DNA from: Hansfordia pulvinata
Taxonomy: Eukaryota > Ascomycota > Sordariomycetes > Xylariales
Direction of reading: 5' to 3'
Assembly (NCBI GenBank): GCA_006538405.1
Contig: BJKQ01000024.1
Coordinates: 62,001 to 126,000 of the forward strand
Length of the DNA: 64,000 nucleotides
Below the pieces are notes generated by a model. That model was not told where the DNA came from, made no database searches, and saw nothing but the letters and a program-made list of their open reading frames with translations. The position numbers and the translations under genes were made by a program. The stretch's first letter is position 1, and each line of letters begins with the position of its first letter. Below are positions 34,275 to 46,569 of this stretch, in pieces.

Positions 34275-35126
34275 ATACTTTGGATTTAGCATGTGCGTCG
34301 TCAGGTGTGTTTTGCTGCTTCTGAACCAATCAAACTGTCCCATGATTAGCCTCTGTTTGTTTTACGACACTTCTTTCATGACTGCTGAAGCCTTCAAGCG
34401 CCACTTTGAGGCAGCACATCGGATGGAAAAGCCCCTTTTATTGCACTCTTCCCTTATCCTGTTTGTCGAGGCCGCCCCGAAGTTGCCCCCTTCATGCTGA
34501 GTTAATTGTTGGCGAAATCACTTACGAGGTACTCATGAGCTAGACTAGAACTGACCCGATAGCGGCTTTGCAGACCTTTTTGAGCCATGAAACCTTCGTC
34601 ATTAATGAGTTACAAAGTGTACAAGAAAATTGCTGAATAATCATACCGATGTTCGCGAGAGTTCAACTAGCATATACGGTCGCAAGTCCGTCCAGTCTGC
34701 GTGATAAGAACAGCAGGCTTCACTTCACAGCAACATAGCTTCAGGAGCAACGTATGAATAGGCTTGCATCATAGCATCAGCTATCCTCTTACAAGCTCAG
34801 GAGAACAGACCGTCACAGTGCAAATCTGACAATGTTTCTCGCGAATATCTAAACCTGATTCCAGTTTCCAGTCCTGAAGCCGGCCAGAAGCGCGCGGCTA
34901 ATATGCTGCGAGAAGTTGCGCTAACACCAGACCCAGTTCGATGGCGATTGGCTGGCACTCGTGGTGGAGCCACACCTACCAAGTATCTTAATTTAGGCCA
35001 GACCTGCCCAGTAGGCATTTAAGCACTCCACCCCAACACGGTTTCCAACGACCAGAGTACACCAGCACCTTTGCGCATCGACACTTCTTGATCAAACATC
35101 TGCGTTATTTCACTGCTGAATCCAAT
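34275..35126. other. Intergenic
   Basis: No gene supported. Short frames only; promoter of the MADS-like gene presumably lies at the right end. Confidence 0.4.
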
Positions 35127-36020
35127 ATGGGCCGAGAACGAGATTCGAAAACTCGCCGCTATGGCCTGGCTAAGAAAGCCAACACATACCACAAGAAATT
35201 CAGTGCCAAGACTGCGGTGATTTTCTTCGACCAAGGACAACGGTACTCATACTCTTCACATCCCGAGTTTCTCGCTGAATTCCAGAGCTCAAAGGGAGTC
35301 CCAAACGACAATTCCATGTGTCCTGATGACTTTGAAACCATATCCGAAAGAAGATCGCCACAGAAATCTCTTTTCACGCGATCAAGTTCGCACTCTTCCT
35401 CGTCAGACGGCGAAGACTCGTCAAACAGTGACAGGCCTCGCGAAGGAGGATTGAATGCAGCTGCTTCATATACACCCAAGCCCTGTGCTCCATTCCAGCT
35501 CATGGATGAGTCTTCTTTGTTCGGATCCCCGATGTCAACTCAGTCCGGGAATAAAGCTCTTTCCGACACTTCCATGACACCAATACCTCCCACACCTTCA
35601 AAGCCCTTCTCGCCTATTCAATCATTTGATGAGGACTTTTTTCTGGCAGAATCTCTCGCTGCCGGGGAGTCTCATTCATCTACTTTGCCTACGGAGCTCG
35701 GCGCGATATTCGCCATGAAACAGAGGGTGCCCTCGCCTACTTTGAGGGCTTTGGGAGATCCCACTGTGGCAGGACTTGTGGAGGAACTCGGCAATTTTGA
35801 AGATTCTTGTCTTCCCAGCATTGAAGATCATACTCACCGAAGTGTGGCGCTACCGGCGTACCATAGAATCCGTTCTGGGAAAAATCAACTTGGAAGATGT
35901 TTTCGCGTGGACAAGAGGCGAGAAGCTGACCGGAAAACGGTTGGAACCCGCAGACTTGTAGGCTCAAAGATACGGCTGAGTGATGAGGAGCGATTGATCA
36001 AGATGGATTACTTCATGTAA
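35127..36020 (+). CDS. Divergent MADS-like (SRF-type) protein
   Basis: 297 residues from ATG 35127. The first 60 residues resemble a MADS box: RERDSKTRRYGLAKKANTYH then AKTAVIFFDQGQRYSYSS, which parallels the basic helix (GLxKKA) and the beta strand ending in YSS. The usual RQVTFxKR start is shortened. A Ser/Pro-rich middle (PCAPFQLMDESSLFG, PIPPTPSKPFSPI) and a basic C-terminus (IRSGKNQLGRCFRVDKRREA) follow. The middle and C-terminal blocks also occur in the gene at 63.4-64.0 kb, and the MADS strand in a relic at 39.25 kb. DNA binding is inferred from the fold. An earlier in-frame ATG (35088) adds residues unlike the family. Confidence 0.65.
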   Translation: MGRERDSKTRRYGLAKKANTYHKKFSAKTAVIFFDQGQRYSYSSHPEFLAEFQSSKGVPNDNSMCPDDFETISERRSPQKSLFTRSSSHSSSSDGEDSSNSDRPREGGLNAAASYTPKPCAPFQLMDESSLFGSPMSTQSGNKALSDTSMTPIPPTPSKPFSPIQSFDEDFFLAESLAAGESHSSTLPTELGAIFAMKQRVPSPTLRALGDPTVAGLVEELGNFEDSCLPSIEDHTHRSVALPAYHRIRSGKNQLGRCFRVDKRREADRKTVGTRRLVGSKIRLSDEERLIKMDYFM

Positions 36021-37396
36021 CAACGCAGTCAGACGGGCAATCCCATGCAGAGAGGCAACGGAACGAGAATTCAAATCATCGCAATTGACTGGGCCATTTT
36101 GGAGTATTTAGCATCCCAAGAGCTTTCGCAGCAGGTCATTCGGGCGTACTTCAGTTTGTTTGCAAATTTGGAAAATTGCATGGCGTATGCTCGTATCGAC
36201 TAGCCTCGGCTGGCCGCCTGCGACTCGGACGATCGCTGACGTGCTGAAGTCAAGGGCAACACCGAAACACACAGAACGGCGGCACCTGGCGTCCTGAGAA
36301 AAGTAAAGATGGCCTTGAATGACCTGTTTTTCTATGAAAAAGATGTAAGGCACTGCGTCGCCTGCTTCCATGCCATAGCCTATTTCAGGGCTTGTGTTGT
36401 ACGCCGGCTGATAAGACTCGCCGCTACCTTGCGCAAGTGGTGGGCAGGCTAGTGGCTGAGTACCTGGCTAATCCTTAACCCTAGACAGCGTGAGGTATGC
36501 ATATTCAATGTTGGCAAGTCTGTGTTGGTAGTCAACGAATCCGGCTTACGACAGCGTGACATGACATTTGCGCTGGCCAGATTCGATCCTGTTGGTGCTA
36601 GCCGCAGGGGTCATGGAATGTGTCGACCAACGATCGCACGTCCGCCAATGACAAAAAACAGATATCCCACCCGTCATTACTTAGCGCCAACGTCACCCGC
36701 CATCCTGATCGTTTGCTCCGGATGTACTCACATTTCTACACCCCGGAAAATATGATTGATCCCTAGCGTCAACGACCACATTCCCCGGAAAAGATGATGC
36801 AAATTTCTAAAATCGATGTTGATGCTAATAAGGTTCTAAATGCCTATAGCGTATATGAGCTAGGTAGCTAATAGCTGATTGCACTTTGTGCCGGAACCTG
36901 CTCTGCGAGGCTCCGCACTGCCAAGATGTGACGGTATGCATCCACCCGCATGATGGAACCATACAATCAGCAAGGTGGCTGCGGAAAACCTAGGTTGGCG
37001 ACGCCACTTAGGCGCCATCGCCCCCTTTACCTGACTCGGTCCGCAAATTAATCCGTTTGCAACATGACCTGCAAACATCGGATCAGGCGTTGGCAGGGGC
37101 TGTGCGCCTGACTGTGTGCGCCTCCAACGCCAGCAAACGCAAAGGCAAATATCTGTTGCGACGGCACTGATGTCGCTAACGACCCGTCTGATCTGATGCC
37201 CCATGCGTTGGCTTCCACAATATCCTTGCTTGCCTAAATTCGGCCTGGTGCGTACGGCAACCAGGTCAAGGGTTGTTCTCAAAGCGCCACGCAACCGGCG
37301 GTGTCGAGATGATTTACTTATTAAAACCTTGAATCATGCCCCCAGTGGACAGCCAAAGTGACTATTTCGCGATATAGCCTCGATTCATCACTATTC
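36021..37396. other. Intergenic, one plausible fragment on the minus strand
   Basis: A minus-strand frame at 36108-36371 (GDAVPYIFFIEKQVIQGHLY, later TSIRHAIFQICKQ) has protein-like composition but no recognised family. The remainder up to the Zn2Cys6 gene shows no gene. Confidence 0.35.
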
Positions 37397-38356
37397 ATGC
37401 CATTCCAACACAAGATGGTCAATCTCAAACGGCCTCTTCGACCGAAAGCTCTAGGAGGCCTCGTTGTCGTTCCAGAAAATCGGGCTGCGCCTCCCAAACG
37501 TACATCGATAATACAGGCCTGCCACGCATGTAGGTCGTCAAAGGCAAAGGTTCGTGACATTTCCCTTCCCCGTTCGTTTCTGACACTTGATAGTGCAGTG
37601 GACAACGTCCAAAATGTGCTAGATGTAAAGCCAAGAACCTCGGCTGCGGTTACAGAGGGAAAGATGGCCAGTCAATCCAAGAAGCTATGAGATGCCGCTT
37701 GCGCGACCTGGAGACGCGTCTTGCCAGTAGAGAGATGACACCGTTACAGCAAGTTGAAATGTGCCCCACATCTGCACCAAATGACGCAAATGCCATATCT
37801 AAGTCCAGGTCAATTTCGCATATTTCCACTTTCGACTTTCCAGATCGGGATTGCACAGAAAAAGCCGTTTCTGCGTTTTATCAGAGTTTCCCCTATAGCT
37901 ATCAACATCTCCCCGCGAAAGAGGCTCAAAAGCACATACAAGACATTTATTGCGGGCCTGAAACACAAGCGGACGTCAGTGGCGCGCATGCTTCTTATAT
38001 CGCGGCCATTGCGGCTGTTGGGGCAAGCATGCTGGAAATGGACCATGGAGGCTCTTTAGCCAGGACATTCTATTCCATCGCGTCTCGCAACTTCCAGTCT
38101 CTGCTTGAGCATCATCCGACATCTGCACTCGCGACATGCATCCTCTTAAGCCACTTCAACAATCCACAAAAGCCTTGTGTGGTTCTTATGTGATCAGGTA
38201 AGTTACTAGTCGCAACTCGCTGTAAATTTAGCCTAACAAAGACAGATATCGGCAAAGGAATCGCCGAGCGACTGCTGGGAAACAGCTTTGTTACATCTCC
38301 ACCGGGAGGCTGACTCACCAGTCCTCGTGCTGAAAAAGCCGTTCATGTTGGCTTGA
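37397..38356 (+). pseudogene. Zn2Cys6 transcription factor, truncated and shifted
   Basis: Exon 1 from ATG 37397 (or 37415) ends CHACRSSKAK at 37549. A 44-nt intron 37550-37593 (CTGAC branch) leads to CSGQRPKCARCKAKNLGCGY, completing the C-x2-C-x6-C-x5-C-x2-C-x6-C binuclear cluster. The middle region follows (AVSAFYQSFPYSYQ, YIAAIAAVGASMLEMDHGG). The main frame stops at 38193. A one-base shift near 38155 gives STIHKSLVWFLC, a GTAAGT intron ending AGACAG near 38245, and WETALLHLHREADSP to 38356. The protein would be about 280 residues, short for this class, and the expected regulatory domain is missing. DNA binding by the cluster may persist if translated to 38193. Confidence 0.65.
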
Positions 38357-39250
38357 TGCATCTGATTTACTCGACATCATTATGAGCCGCCTCATCTTCG
38401 TGAGCTCTTCTGGGTCAAAACGGCTGCTTCTGATAGGCTCATGATTGACAGGCAAACTACCTGAAGAAACTTCATGGCTACGCCGGCATTGAGACGTGAC
38501 TATTTGGTGCACCTGTTTCTATGTTCGTTTGGGGTCATTTTACTGTTATTCAATCTCTTCGCTGCGTTGTTCTCCCAACGACAACATTATAAGGAGCGGG
38601 TAATCTCACATTTGGAGGACAGGAGATTGCAGCTTGAAAGATGATTTTTTCAAATATAAATAGGTACTTTTTTTGCACTCGTGATTACACAACCGCAGAA
38701 TATCCTCCTTATCGCTAACCAAGAATTTGATAAGACAAAGGACTGAAGAAAGCCAAGCCAAACTTTCGTGGTAACCTGCCCTCGTGCATGCAAATCCATA
38801 CTTCCACTCGTCATGTAACGAGGGCTGGGGGTTTGCTTCATCTCTGCATCCAGCCAAGTTCGAGTTCAAACTCAATCGTGGCTCGGGAAATGAAGGGGAA
38901 AACACCAACGCACAATTGCTCACTTCTCCCCTCTATGTAGTTGTCGATGTAATTCTGTACAGTAAAGTTTATCACAATTGATCACCAAATCTAATTACAG
39001 TTTGGGTTTCGGAGTCGGCTTCAAGGACGCGATCATCACCCCAAGCGGGTGGGCCAGCAATAGACCCATTGGTAATGAGAGATTAGCTGAAGCAGAAGAA
39101 ACTCGGCGTGCCAGTTTTCTGTATTGAGGCCAGACCTGTTGCGTCTTATTCAGATCTGCTCTGCGGACTGAGTATTCAGCTAGAAATATGTTTCAATAGC
39201 CCTTTTGGAATCCTCCACTCAGTCAGGTGTCTGCATTCCGTACCTAGGCC
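38357..39250. other. Intergenic
   Basis: No supported gene; small frames only. The right end leads into the MADS-like relic. Confidence 0.4.
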
Positions 39251-39364
39251 CAAGGAATTGGTGCCAAGACTATCGTGATCATCTTATACCAGGACCGACG
39301 GGACATCTCTCATCAACAACCAGAATTTCTCGTTCAATTGCAGTCACCACGGGAATTTGTTTGA
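39251..39364 (+). pseudogene. MADS-like gene relic
   Basis: One frame reads GAKTIVIILYQDRRDISHQQ then PEFLVQLQSPREF, matching AKTAVIFFDQGQRYSYSSHP and EFLAEFQS of the gene at 35127. The upstream basic helix is missing and a stop follows directly. Confidence 0.6.
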
Positions 39365-39847
39365 AGCGATTCGCTTCTAGAGTTTCTACGAGATGTTTAA
39401 TGCTCCTTGAGTTGTGGTTGTAGAAAGTCCGACTAAGGGGGCATCATTGCAGCTTCCTTAGATCTTATCACCGTTTCCCCTACGTGCTTCACGAACCACT
39501 TTTGGTCCATTCCCTGAAACCGGTTGAGTGTACCGAGTACGACTTTCTCTCACACTCTAACTGAATGATACACGTTCACAATCTTATATGAAACACATGC
39601 TCCGGGGGTACTTTTCGAAATAGAACGATTCGACCCTAAATTCACGATGCATGCATGATGTACAATACAAAAGGAAATAAGTATATATCACAATTCTCGT
39701 GACACATTGACCGTCGTGTCCTGTCATTCAGGTCTAGCTGTTAAGACATCCAATCATGCTTGGTAGTATATTCCACTTTATTGACAATATTACGACGACG
39801 GCTCGCCGTAGAGCTTTAAAAATATTTCAACTTGTTATCAAAGATCT
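39365..39847. other. Intergenic
   Basis: Nothing recognised. Probable 3' flank of the broken membrane protein gene. Confidence 0.4.
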
Positions 39848-41452
39848 TCAAGGATCGCACCCTGGACTGTGAGCTACAAGAAGCCACAGTACTTCAATGG
39901 AAGACATGATGAAGTTGGGCAAGAACAAAACGCATTGAAGGAGATACAAGAGGAATCGTGCCAATGTTTGATAAGTCATTTTCGCCACGTTCAGAACAAA
40001 GTCCAGCCGTTCTGCGAATTTCAGCTCCGTCCAGGGCAAAAGCGACCCCTCTACCGCCTCAGTGGAAATGGTCGACTCGCTCGTCCTTGGCAAGCTATGG
40101 GTGACGCGCGCGTCTTCAGAGAGTAGACGCGACGTGTTCTTAGTACTCGGACAGCCAACCAAGATCTTTCGGGTCTCATCTTCCAGAAGAGACCCGACGT
40201 GAGCGGTGTTTTGCGCATCTTTACACGCCATGTCATCGATGAGCTCTTTCTGCTTCTCATCCAGGATTTTACGTTGACGAAGAATTGCGACAAGCCCATT
40301 AACCACCTCCCTTTCAAGCGCGACCTTCTTGACTTCCATGTCCTTCAATTGCGTCTTCAGCTCTCGAGTGATATCACGGATTTTAGAAGCCCTGGTTGTG
40401 TCTCCAAGTGCGGATGCGAGGTCAAATCCATGCTGGCAGAGATCTTGGACCCTCGACATTGGTAGTCTTAGTCGGTGAACCGCTGTGTGTCTAATTGGGA
40501 TTGCCGCCGAAAAGATGTCGTGAATTCGGGTAGGATCGACAGAGAAAAGTTCTGGCTGAAAATGACGTTTCTCGCGAGAGAAGAAATCCAACCATGTGGT
40601 CAGCTCCGCAGGGGCAGGACACTCCCATTTCTTTTCTCGAAGCAGAGGGGCCGCCCATTTGAGAGTAAACTTGAAGCAAGCTTCTTCCAATATTCTCTGT
40701 ATCTCACAAAGAATCAAATGTTGTGTCGAGTGCGGCAAGTATATGGGATGGAGCAAAGGGAGGTCAAAGAGGACTCTTGGATCGTCTAGACACTTTGTCA
40801 GATAATTCGGGGCCGAATAATTCATAAATAGATATCCCGCCGCAGAAGAACTCGCCTATTATCACTGGTGCACAAGGAGGATTTCTCTCGGTGTTGGAAG
40901 CATCCGATTTCTCGCAATGAATTTGTTGTTCGTTCGAGTCATCAATTAGTCCTGATTGTGTGTTTGAAGAATGCTTGATCTGCTCGTCGAGGGAGAGAGC
41001 TGGAATGATTTTTGTTGTCGATCTGACTTCTGCGAGTTTCGTTTTGCTGGTCGAATCCCGAGGGACTTTGGGAGCAAATAGCTCTGGAAACATGCATCTT
41101 GCCAAATCCTCTGATTCGAAAACTCTTCTCCAAGTAGCTCTTGGCTGGTCTCAACAACATTTTTCATTCCCATGGCTTCGGTCAACTGGCTGATATATTT
41201 TGAGTGGATCTGAAGTTCACGAAGGACACCTTTTCTCTTCCGTAGCTGTGCTTTCGGGCCGGAAAATATTTCTCGGCAACCGACATAAGTCTGGCTTTTC
41301 TGGGGTGGCTGAACGTCATCGTTGGACTTGTATATGTCAGTGGAGTAGTAGGGGAGGACACTGAGGTGGTAAACAATGACGAATGTCATACAAACATGGA
41401 ATCCAACGATGTTGAGCTGTAGAAGTATACTCTGAAACGATTCAAGTGACAT
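39848..41452 (-). pseudogene. Broken gene for a protein with terminal membrane segments and central coiled coil
   Basis: Three minus-strand frames form one protein if two shifts are allowed. Part 1 (41452 to about 41118) begins MSLESFQSILLQLNIVGFHV and has one membrane segment. One missing base near 41118 leads to SEDLARCMFPELFAPKVPRD (part 2, to about 40860). A second shift leads to SSSAAGYLFMNYSAPNYLTK (part 3, to 39848). Part 3 has a folded region, a coiled coil (ITRELKTQLKDMEVKKVALE) and a C-terminal hydrophobic stretch (LARFLLYLLQCVLFLPNFIM). Total about 530 residues. I do not recognise the family. No introns with good sites explain the shifts. Confidence 0.5.
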
Positions 41453-42806
41453 TTAGTAGGTCATCTTATTTTGGGCACTGTGTTTCCACTCGAGAGGGAT
41501 TCTCGGGTCGGTCTCTCATGTTCATAATTCGAATTTACGATGGGATAAATAGAATTTGATTGAAGCGTTCGAGCCCAATGCGTTGGGCATCAATAGAGCG
41601 GTGAACAACAATAGTAGAAATGGGAGAAATTTACACGAAAATTGTTGCGATATCCCCGCGCCAGGGAGTGTATTAGGATAGCAAACAACACTACCAAAAA
41701 GCCCTATTCACCGGTTTTAAGTGATTGGCTTGAAGGAGGTCAGTCTAGGCGCCGGACATGAATGTCCGTGCCGCACTTGCATATGCATCAACACCAACAA
41801 TATTTTTGTGGAAGTCAGAGATTGGCCAATAAAAGTTTTCATTCAATCATCTATTTTAAGTTGTAATTGGCATGTTCGTCGAGCCGTGATCTATGATACC
41901 CGTGTGATTTGTTGATGCAAAGGCAACTAGTATTCCTCGTGATCTGCATTTTGAGCTTCTAGAGTAATGATGAGACATCTTACTGGCAAAAGGCCTGATT
42001 GTCCCCTCGTCAACCATCCATAAACTATAATTATCTATACATAGATATATGTATAGGTGCAAAAGCCTTTTGGGGTCCGTGGCCGTGGTACGAAATGATG
42101 GGAAGCCATTGTCATTACGTATCATTCGAGTATTCATTCTCTTATTTGCGGTAATCTAGTGGGCTTAAATCCTATTCCCGGATCTTAAAAAAGCATAGAA
42201 TACCTCGACGTTTAGCCTTGATGTTTAGTGTCGGTTGATGTAAATTGGTCATTTATCACGACATATGTGCGATGTCTTCAAAAGACTTACTGCAGACTTG
42301 AGATTCGAAGCGAAATGGCCCATTCATACCGTTAAGTAACCAATATGCCTAGGGTACTTTGTTTCTAAATTATTTCAAGCAAAAGTCTGGAAACTCATCG
42401 TGTCAGTCTTTTTTTTTCATTCAACCTCGCAGCACATTTCCTTCGTCGAGATGTGACAAAATCCTGATCACCAGTCACCAGATTTACCTACCTGTCAAAG
42501 CTTGCAACGACTAATTTGCAGTATCAATCCTCTGGAAAGTAATATATGACATCAAGGACTGAATTGAGAGAAGTCTCCCCCAAAACATGTGTTAAATGAT
42601 TATATACATATTTATCAATTCAATTGTGTCTGAGACGCCGCTTTCTCGGTGTAATAGAAGCCAACTCGAAGGGGAAATCATGCGACAATGACTGTAAACA
42701 GTATAAGCAGTGGTGTTCTACTGGAAATTACTGTTCCAGTGTCTCGCAGGGGTGGGTTTTGGCAAGCTGCCAGGGTTTTTTCATTGCTAATGAGCCTGAG
42801 TGTGGC
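41453..42806. other. Intergenic
   Basis: No gene supported. AT-rich in places; a tatatacatat-type stretch lies near 42600. The frame at 42688-43335 on the plus strand is antisense to the reductase gene. Confidence 0.45.
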
Positions 42807-44541
42807 TCACAATGCAGAGGATTCTGTCATCTCCGACCCTTCTGAGAATGGTCTATACTCAACTTCCGCAAAGTGCAAGTCTGGCTTGGAGATCGCTTCT
42901 TCTCGTATCTTTCCCGCAAAAGCAGCATCCCCGCAAGCTGTAAATGTGTCAGCGAGAAAAAACGGACAAGAATGGGGTATGACTTGGATTGCACGTACTG
43001 ACGACGATACTCCTCCCTGGCGAAGTCACTCCAGCGCTGATTTCCCTATAGATGCCCGAGTGATGAATTTCAGAGCCCCTTGTAGGATAAAGGGGCCGCC
43101 AGTATGCATTAGGCCTGAAGGGAGGACCGCGCCGCTGAGGAGATGGATAAATGCACCAAAAACAGAGAAGTTTCTAGATGGGTTAACAATGACTTCAATC
43201 CAGGCGGCAGGTTGTGTACGAACATTGGCCGGATCGAGACTTTGTAAACTTCGCAGCTCATTCCGAAGCCACTTCTCTTGCGAGTTCCGTTCTAGTTCCC
43301 AGAATAGGTCGACCTTGCGCGTTTTGTCCCGGTAAAGATGGCGAGATGACGGTAAACCATGCTTATTTCCTTGATTTCGAAGTTCAGTATCATGAAGCCG
43401 CCGTCGGGCGAGGTCTAGTGCATATGGTAGAACACCTGATATCCCAATGCCTTTTGCAGCAAGAATGACGTTTTCAAAGCTGTGAAGCATCAGATTGTGA
43501 CCGTAGGGTCCGTCAAGAATTGCGCTTCGAAGACCGTCCGGCTTGCTCGCGAGGACATTCACTGCACCTTGCCTCTTCATAAGGAATACCAGACTTGAAC
43601 GGGGGGTTGTGACGCTCGTCGGATCCCACCAAGCGACACTCATCGGTAAGCCTCGAAATCGATGTGGGAAAGGACCATGGTGGAAATAAACATAGAAATA
43701 ACAGCCTGGATATATGTTCAAGCCGCGTTCAAGCTTCAAACGGGCGCGGATAAGGTCATCGCTACTTTTTGCGTCAACCCTGGCACAGCCAAAGTATAGG
43801 CAGCGGACGAGGCGAAAGAGGGTAGTTGCTGCCCAGAACCCACAAGCACAACTCGCAAGCGCCTTGGGCAGGAGGCTTTGAAGTATGTAAACATGCCACA
43901 TGATACAGGCAAGGCCAGTCAAACAAAATATATAGTGAGTCCTCCGGAACATGTCATGATGCATGCGGCGAAAAATGCATAATGATCCTATCCCGATGAC
44001 CAAGAACAAAGAGGCGGCCTTGGAGCCTTGTCAGCACCCGTATAAGCCAATCAACTGGTGATAGACTCACACAACACCCGGAAGTGATCAAAAGGTGACT
44101 AGGTTGTGGAGGTAGGAGAGATATACAAGCGTGGATGGAAGCCTCGATGATGGCTACTCTTCCAAACCAATGATGTGCATAATGGTAAAGTGGTAATGGG
44201 ATCCCAATGAAATTCATCAATGGATTCGTCCTCCCTCCAAAACACAAAGGGACGATATTAACAAGAGAAGCTAGAGCAGTCCGTCGTGAAAGATCAGACC
44301 GACCTCGAATCGAGTAGCCAATAACGACCCCATTAACGGCTAGGTAAATGACGAGATAGATTGCTTCAAGACGACTGACACTGCCTGTATATCGGTTGCG
44401 TGTAACAAGAAGAGGGTACTGGATGTGTTTTTTGTAGCTGTGACCGAATACGGCGCCCAAACAAAGAGCAATTGGCCCAAGTGTGAACAAGAAGATTACA
44501 AATGCCAAACTTAATCCGTATATGAGAAAAAGTTCCATCAT
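42807..44541 (-). CDS. Ferric/cupric reductase-like transmembrane protein with a premature stop
   Basis: Exon 1 from ATG 44541 to 44071, a 52-nt intron 44019-44070 (GTGAGT, CTGAC branch, CCAAG), exon 2 from 44018. Exon 1 has several membrane helices and the conserved TNPLMNFIGIPL then YHYAHHWFGRVAIIEASIHA, carrying heme-ligand-type His residues. Exon 2 has more helices and THYIFCLTGLACIMWHVYIL. The cytosolic half has PMSVAWW (FAD region), SAILDGPYGHNLMLHSFENV and LAAKGIGISGVLPYALDL (NADPH region). A TGA at 43026-43028 interrupts the frame. The same frame then continues as PHSCPFFLADTFTACGDAAF and ends LHFAEVEYRPF to a stop at 42807, the usual C-terminal Cys-Gly block. Without readthrough the last 73 residues, including that NADPH-binding Cys, are lost. 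The TGA may be a C-to-T or G-to-A mutation. Confidence 0.75.
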
Positions 44542-44586
44542 GGCAAATACCGGATGAGAGAAAAGGCTCTGAGGCAATGTCAAATT

Positions 44587-44622
44587 CGCTGACTTTCATG
44601 GAATCGCTGACTTTCATGGAAT
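44587..44622. repeat. Perfect 18-bp tandem duplication
   Basis: cgctgactttcatggaat occurs twice in direct succession, 46 bp upstream of the reductase ATG on its promoter side. It doubles any site it contains. Confidence 0.85.
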
Positions 44623-46569
44623 ATCGGCTCGATTTTATGACCTGGAGCACTCAGATTCACACTATGGGGTTCACGACGTGTTAAATGAGGCTGACCAAAA
44701 TAATCATGAAGTCGTGAATACCGTTTTCTGTTTCGGTTTCTGTTGGTCGTTGTTACGCGCTAGTGACGAACAGGATTCCCGGATTTGGATGTAGTGGTCT
44801 GACCATGGTCATGAATCCTTCTGCGATGAGTGATCCTTTTCCTATTTCGGAGTGAATTTTACTGGTGAGTGGGCCTCATGGGAGATTGTGTATCGTTTCA
44901 ATGAAAAGCGATCCCTAGACCAAACCACCAAAATAGGAGAAGCATTACCCTTCACCATCGCTTCTGGGCCAATTCAGAATGGGCAATGATCGAGGGACTC
45001 TTGATGGTGACAGTTTCGCTGGGAAAGATGAATGACCAGCTGAATCACATTGAATCCAGATCCAATTCAATGGTACGAGCAACTGCATGAGGGATTGGTG
45101 GATGGGATTCCAACACCTTACTTCCCTTCTTTCATCAAAGCAGAGCGCATGGCGTCGGACTCTTGGTAGTGTTCTGTATCAGACCTATATCGCAATGTGA
45201 TGCCGACCAAAAGAATTTCCACTGTGTGGCGCCTTCAGTTATAGAATCCAAACTTTGTACCTATTTGAACAACCTAGTAGTGTATCGAGACTAGGTGAAA
45301 GCCCAACGTAATGTCTGGATATCAGTGCCATGATGCTGGGCTTTGGCCTACCAGTAAAAATATCTGAAATTTGTCAATACACTTTTTGTGCGCATGAGAT
45401 CACATAATACATTGGCAGCGCAATTTATGAAATAGGACATTGATTGAGGATTCTGGAGAGCTAATGACTTGGTTAGGCATGATCCTGGCTGGACAAAACG
45501 TCACGAGAGCTTTGATGCTGTAATTTCAGCTGTAATATCGATAATGGGTGGCTTCATATTTTTGAATCGTCAACTGGGCGGCCCTTCTCCTCCCTCCTCT
45601 GAATAGCTCTAAACTTTACTTATGGTGATGAGCTCAGTAGTCGTCCCTCCCTGGGTAGTGCATTTGGCACTCTGGCCCAATGTCCGCATTGGGGGCCGTC
45701 TACGTGTCCATGATGAGTCTCAGCAGAGGTCTTTCTAGGTGTAATAAAAGCCTAACTGGACACTCAGCTACACATGAGGGCGCTCGCTTTTGCCGACCGA
45801 TGCTTTCTCAGCTACTACCCCAGTGTGCCCAACCAAATCAAAATCTTCGTGCATCATAGCAGGCCCTGCCCTAAGCCAAATGTATTGATTCAATGGCTAT
45901 CTTAAGAAACAGGGAGTATCTACAGGGGGTTCATGATGCAGTGTGTATTCCACACCTACGAGGGATGATTGCGGACGATAAATTATCATGAGCGTAGACT
46001 CCACGTGTTTAACGTGAAAGAGGAGAAAAACACGATGAAAGCTAGAAATAAGGAACGGAAAGTTACAAGGATATGATAAGCATTGCACATGGTGAAGGAG
46101 AGAAAAGCCTGGTAGAAATTGATTTTTCCTGTCAGAGTACACGTAAATCAAGGAAGTATGAAAAAGCTAGGCGCCGAGGGAGCGTAGTTTGATACATGGA
46201 TCTGGTTTGAGAAATGTTGTAGTATGTGCCTCTAATTTCGCATCTGAAAAAGCGCCGATTGTGATGATGCAGGTTTCTGATTCGGGAAACTGTTAGCGGT
46301 AGAACAGGACTACAGCGCCCTGTCGATGTGTTGGCGCTAAAGCCGACATACGTAGGCCTATCCGGATGCGGGTTATCAATCAAGAAGTCAGCTATGAGGC
46401 GTGGAGAGGGCGGCTTTCTCTGAAGGAATGAGGGGGTTCAAGTCAACAGGCCCCTCCGAGTATAAAATCCAAGAAGCATCTACAGGAAACGGGGACATGG
46501 CAGACTGCGAGATTTCCCCCCAGAATGACGCCTCTATACCAAACCCAAGACTACGAGCATAATACCATC
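44623..46569. other. Gene-poor stretch of about 1.9 kb
   Basis: Frames here are short (84 codons at most) and show no domain. No RNA gene, tandem array or element end recognised. It separates the reductase promoter from cassette copy B. Confidence 0.45.

Noticed and set aside
42688..43335. 215-codon plus-strand ORF
   Set aside because: It lies antisense to the reductase, whose conserved motifs explain the sequence.
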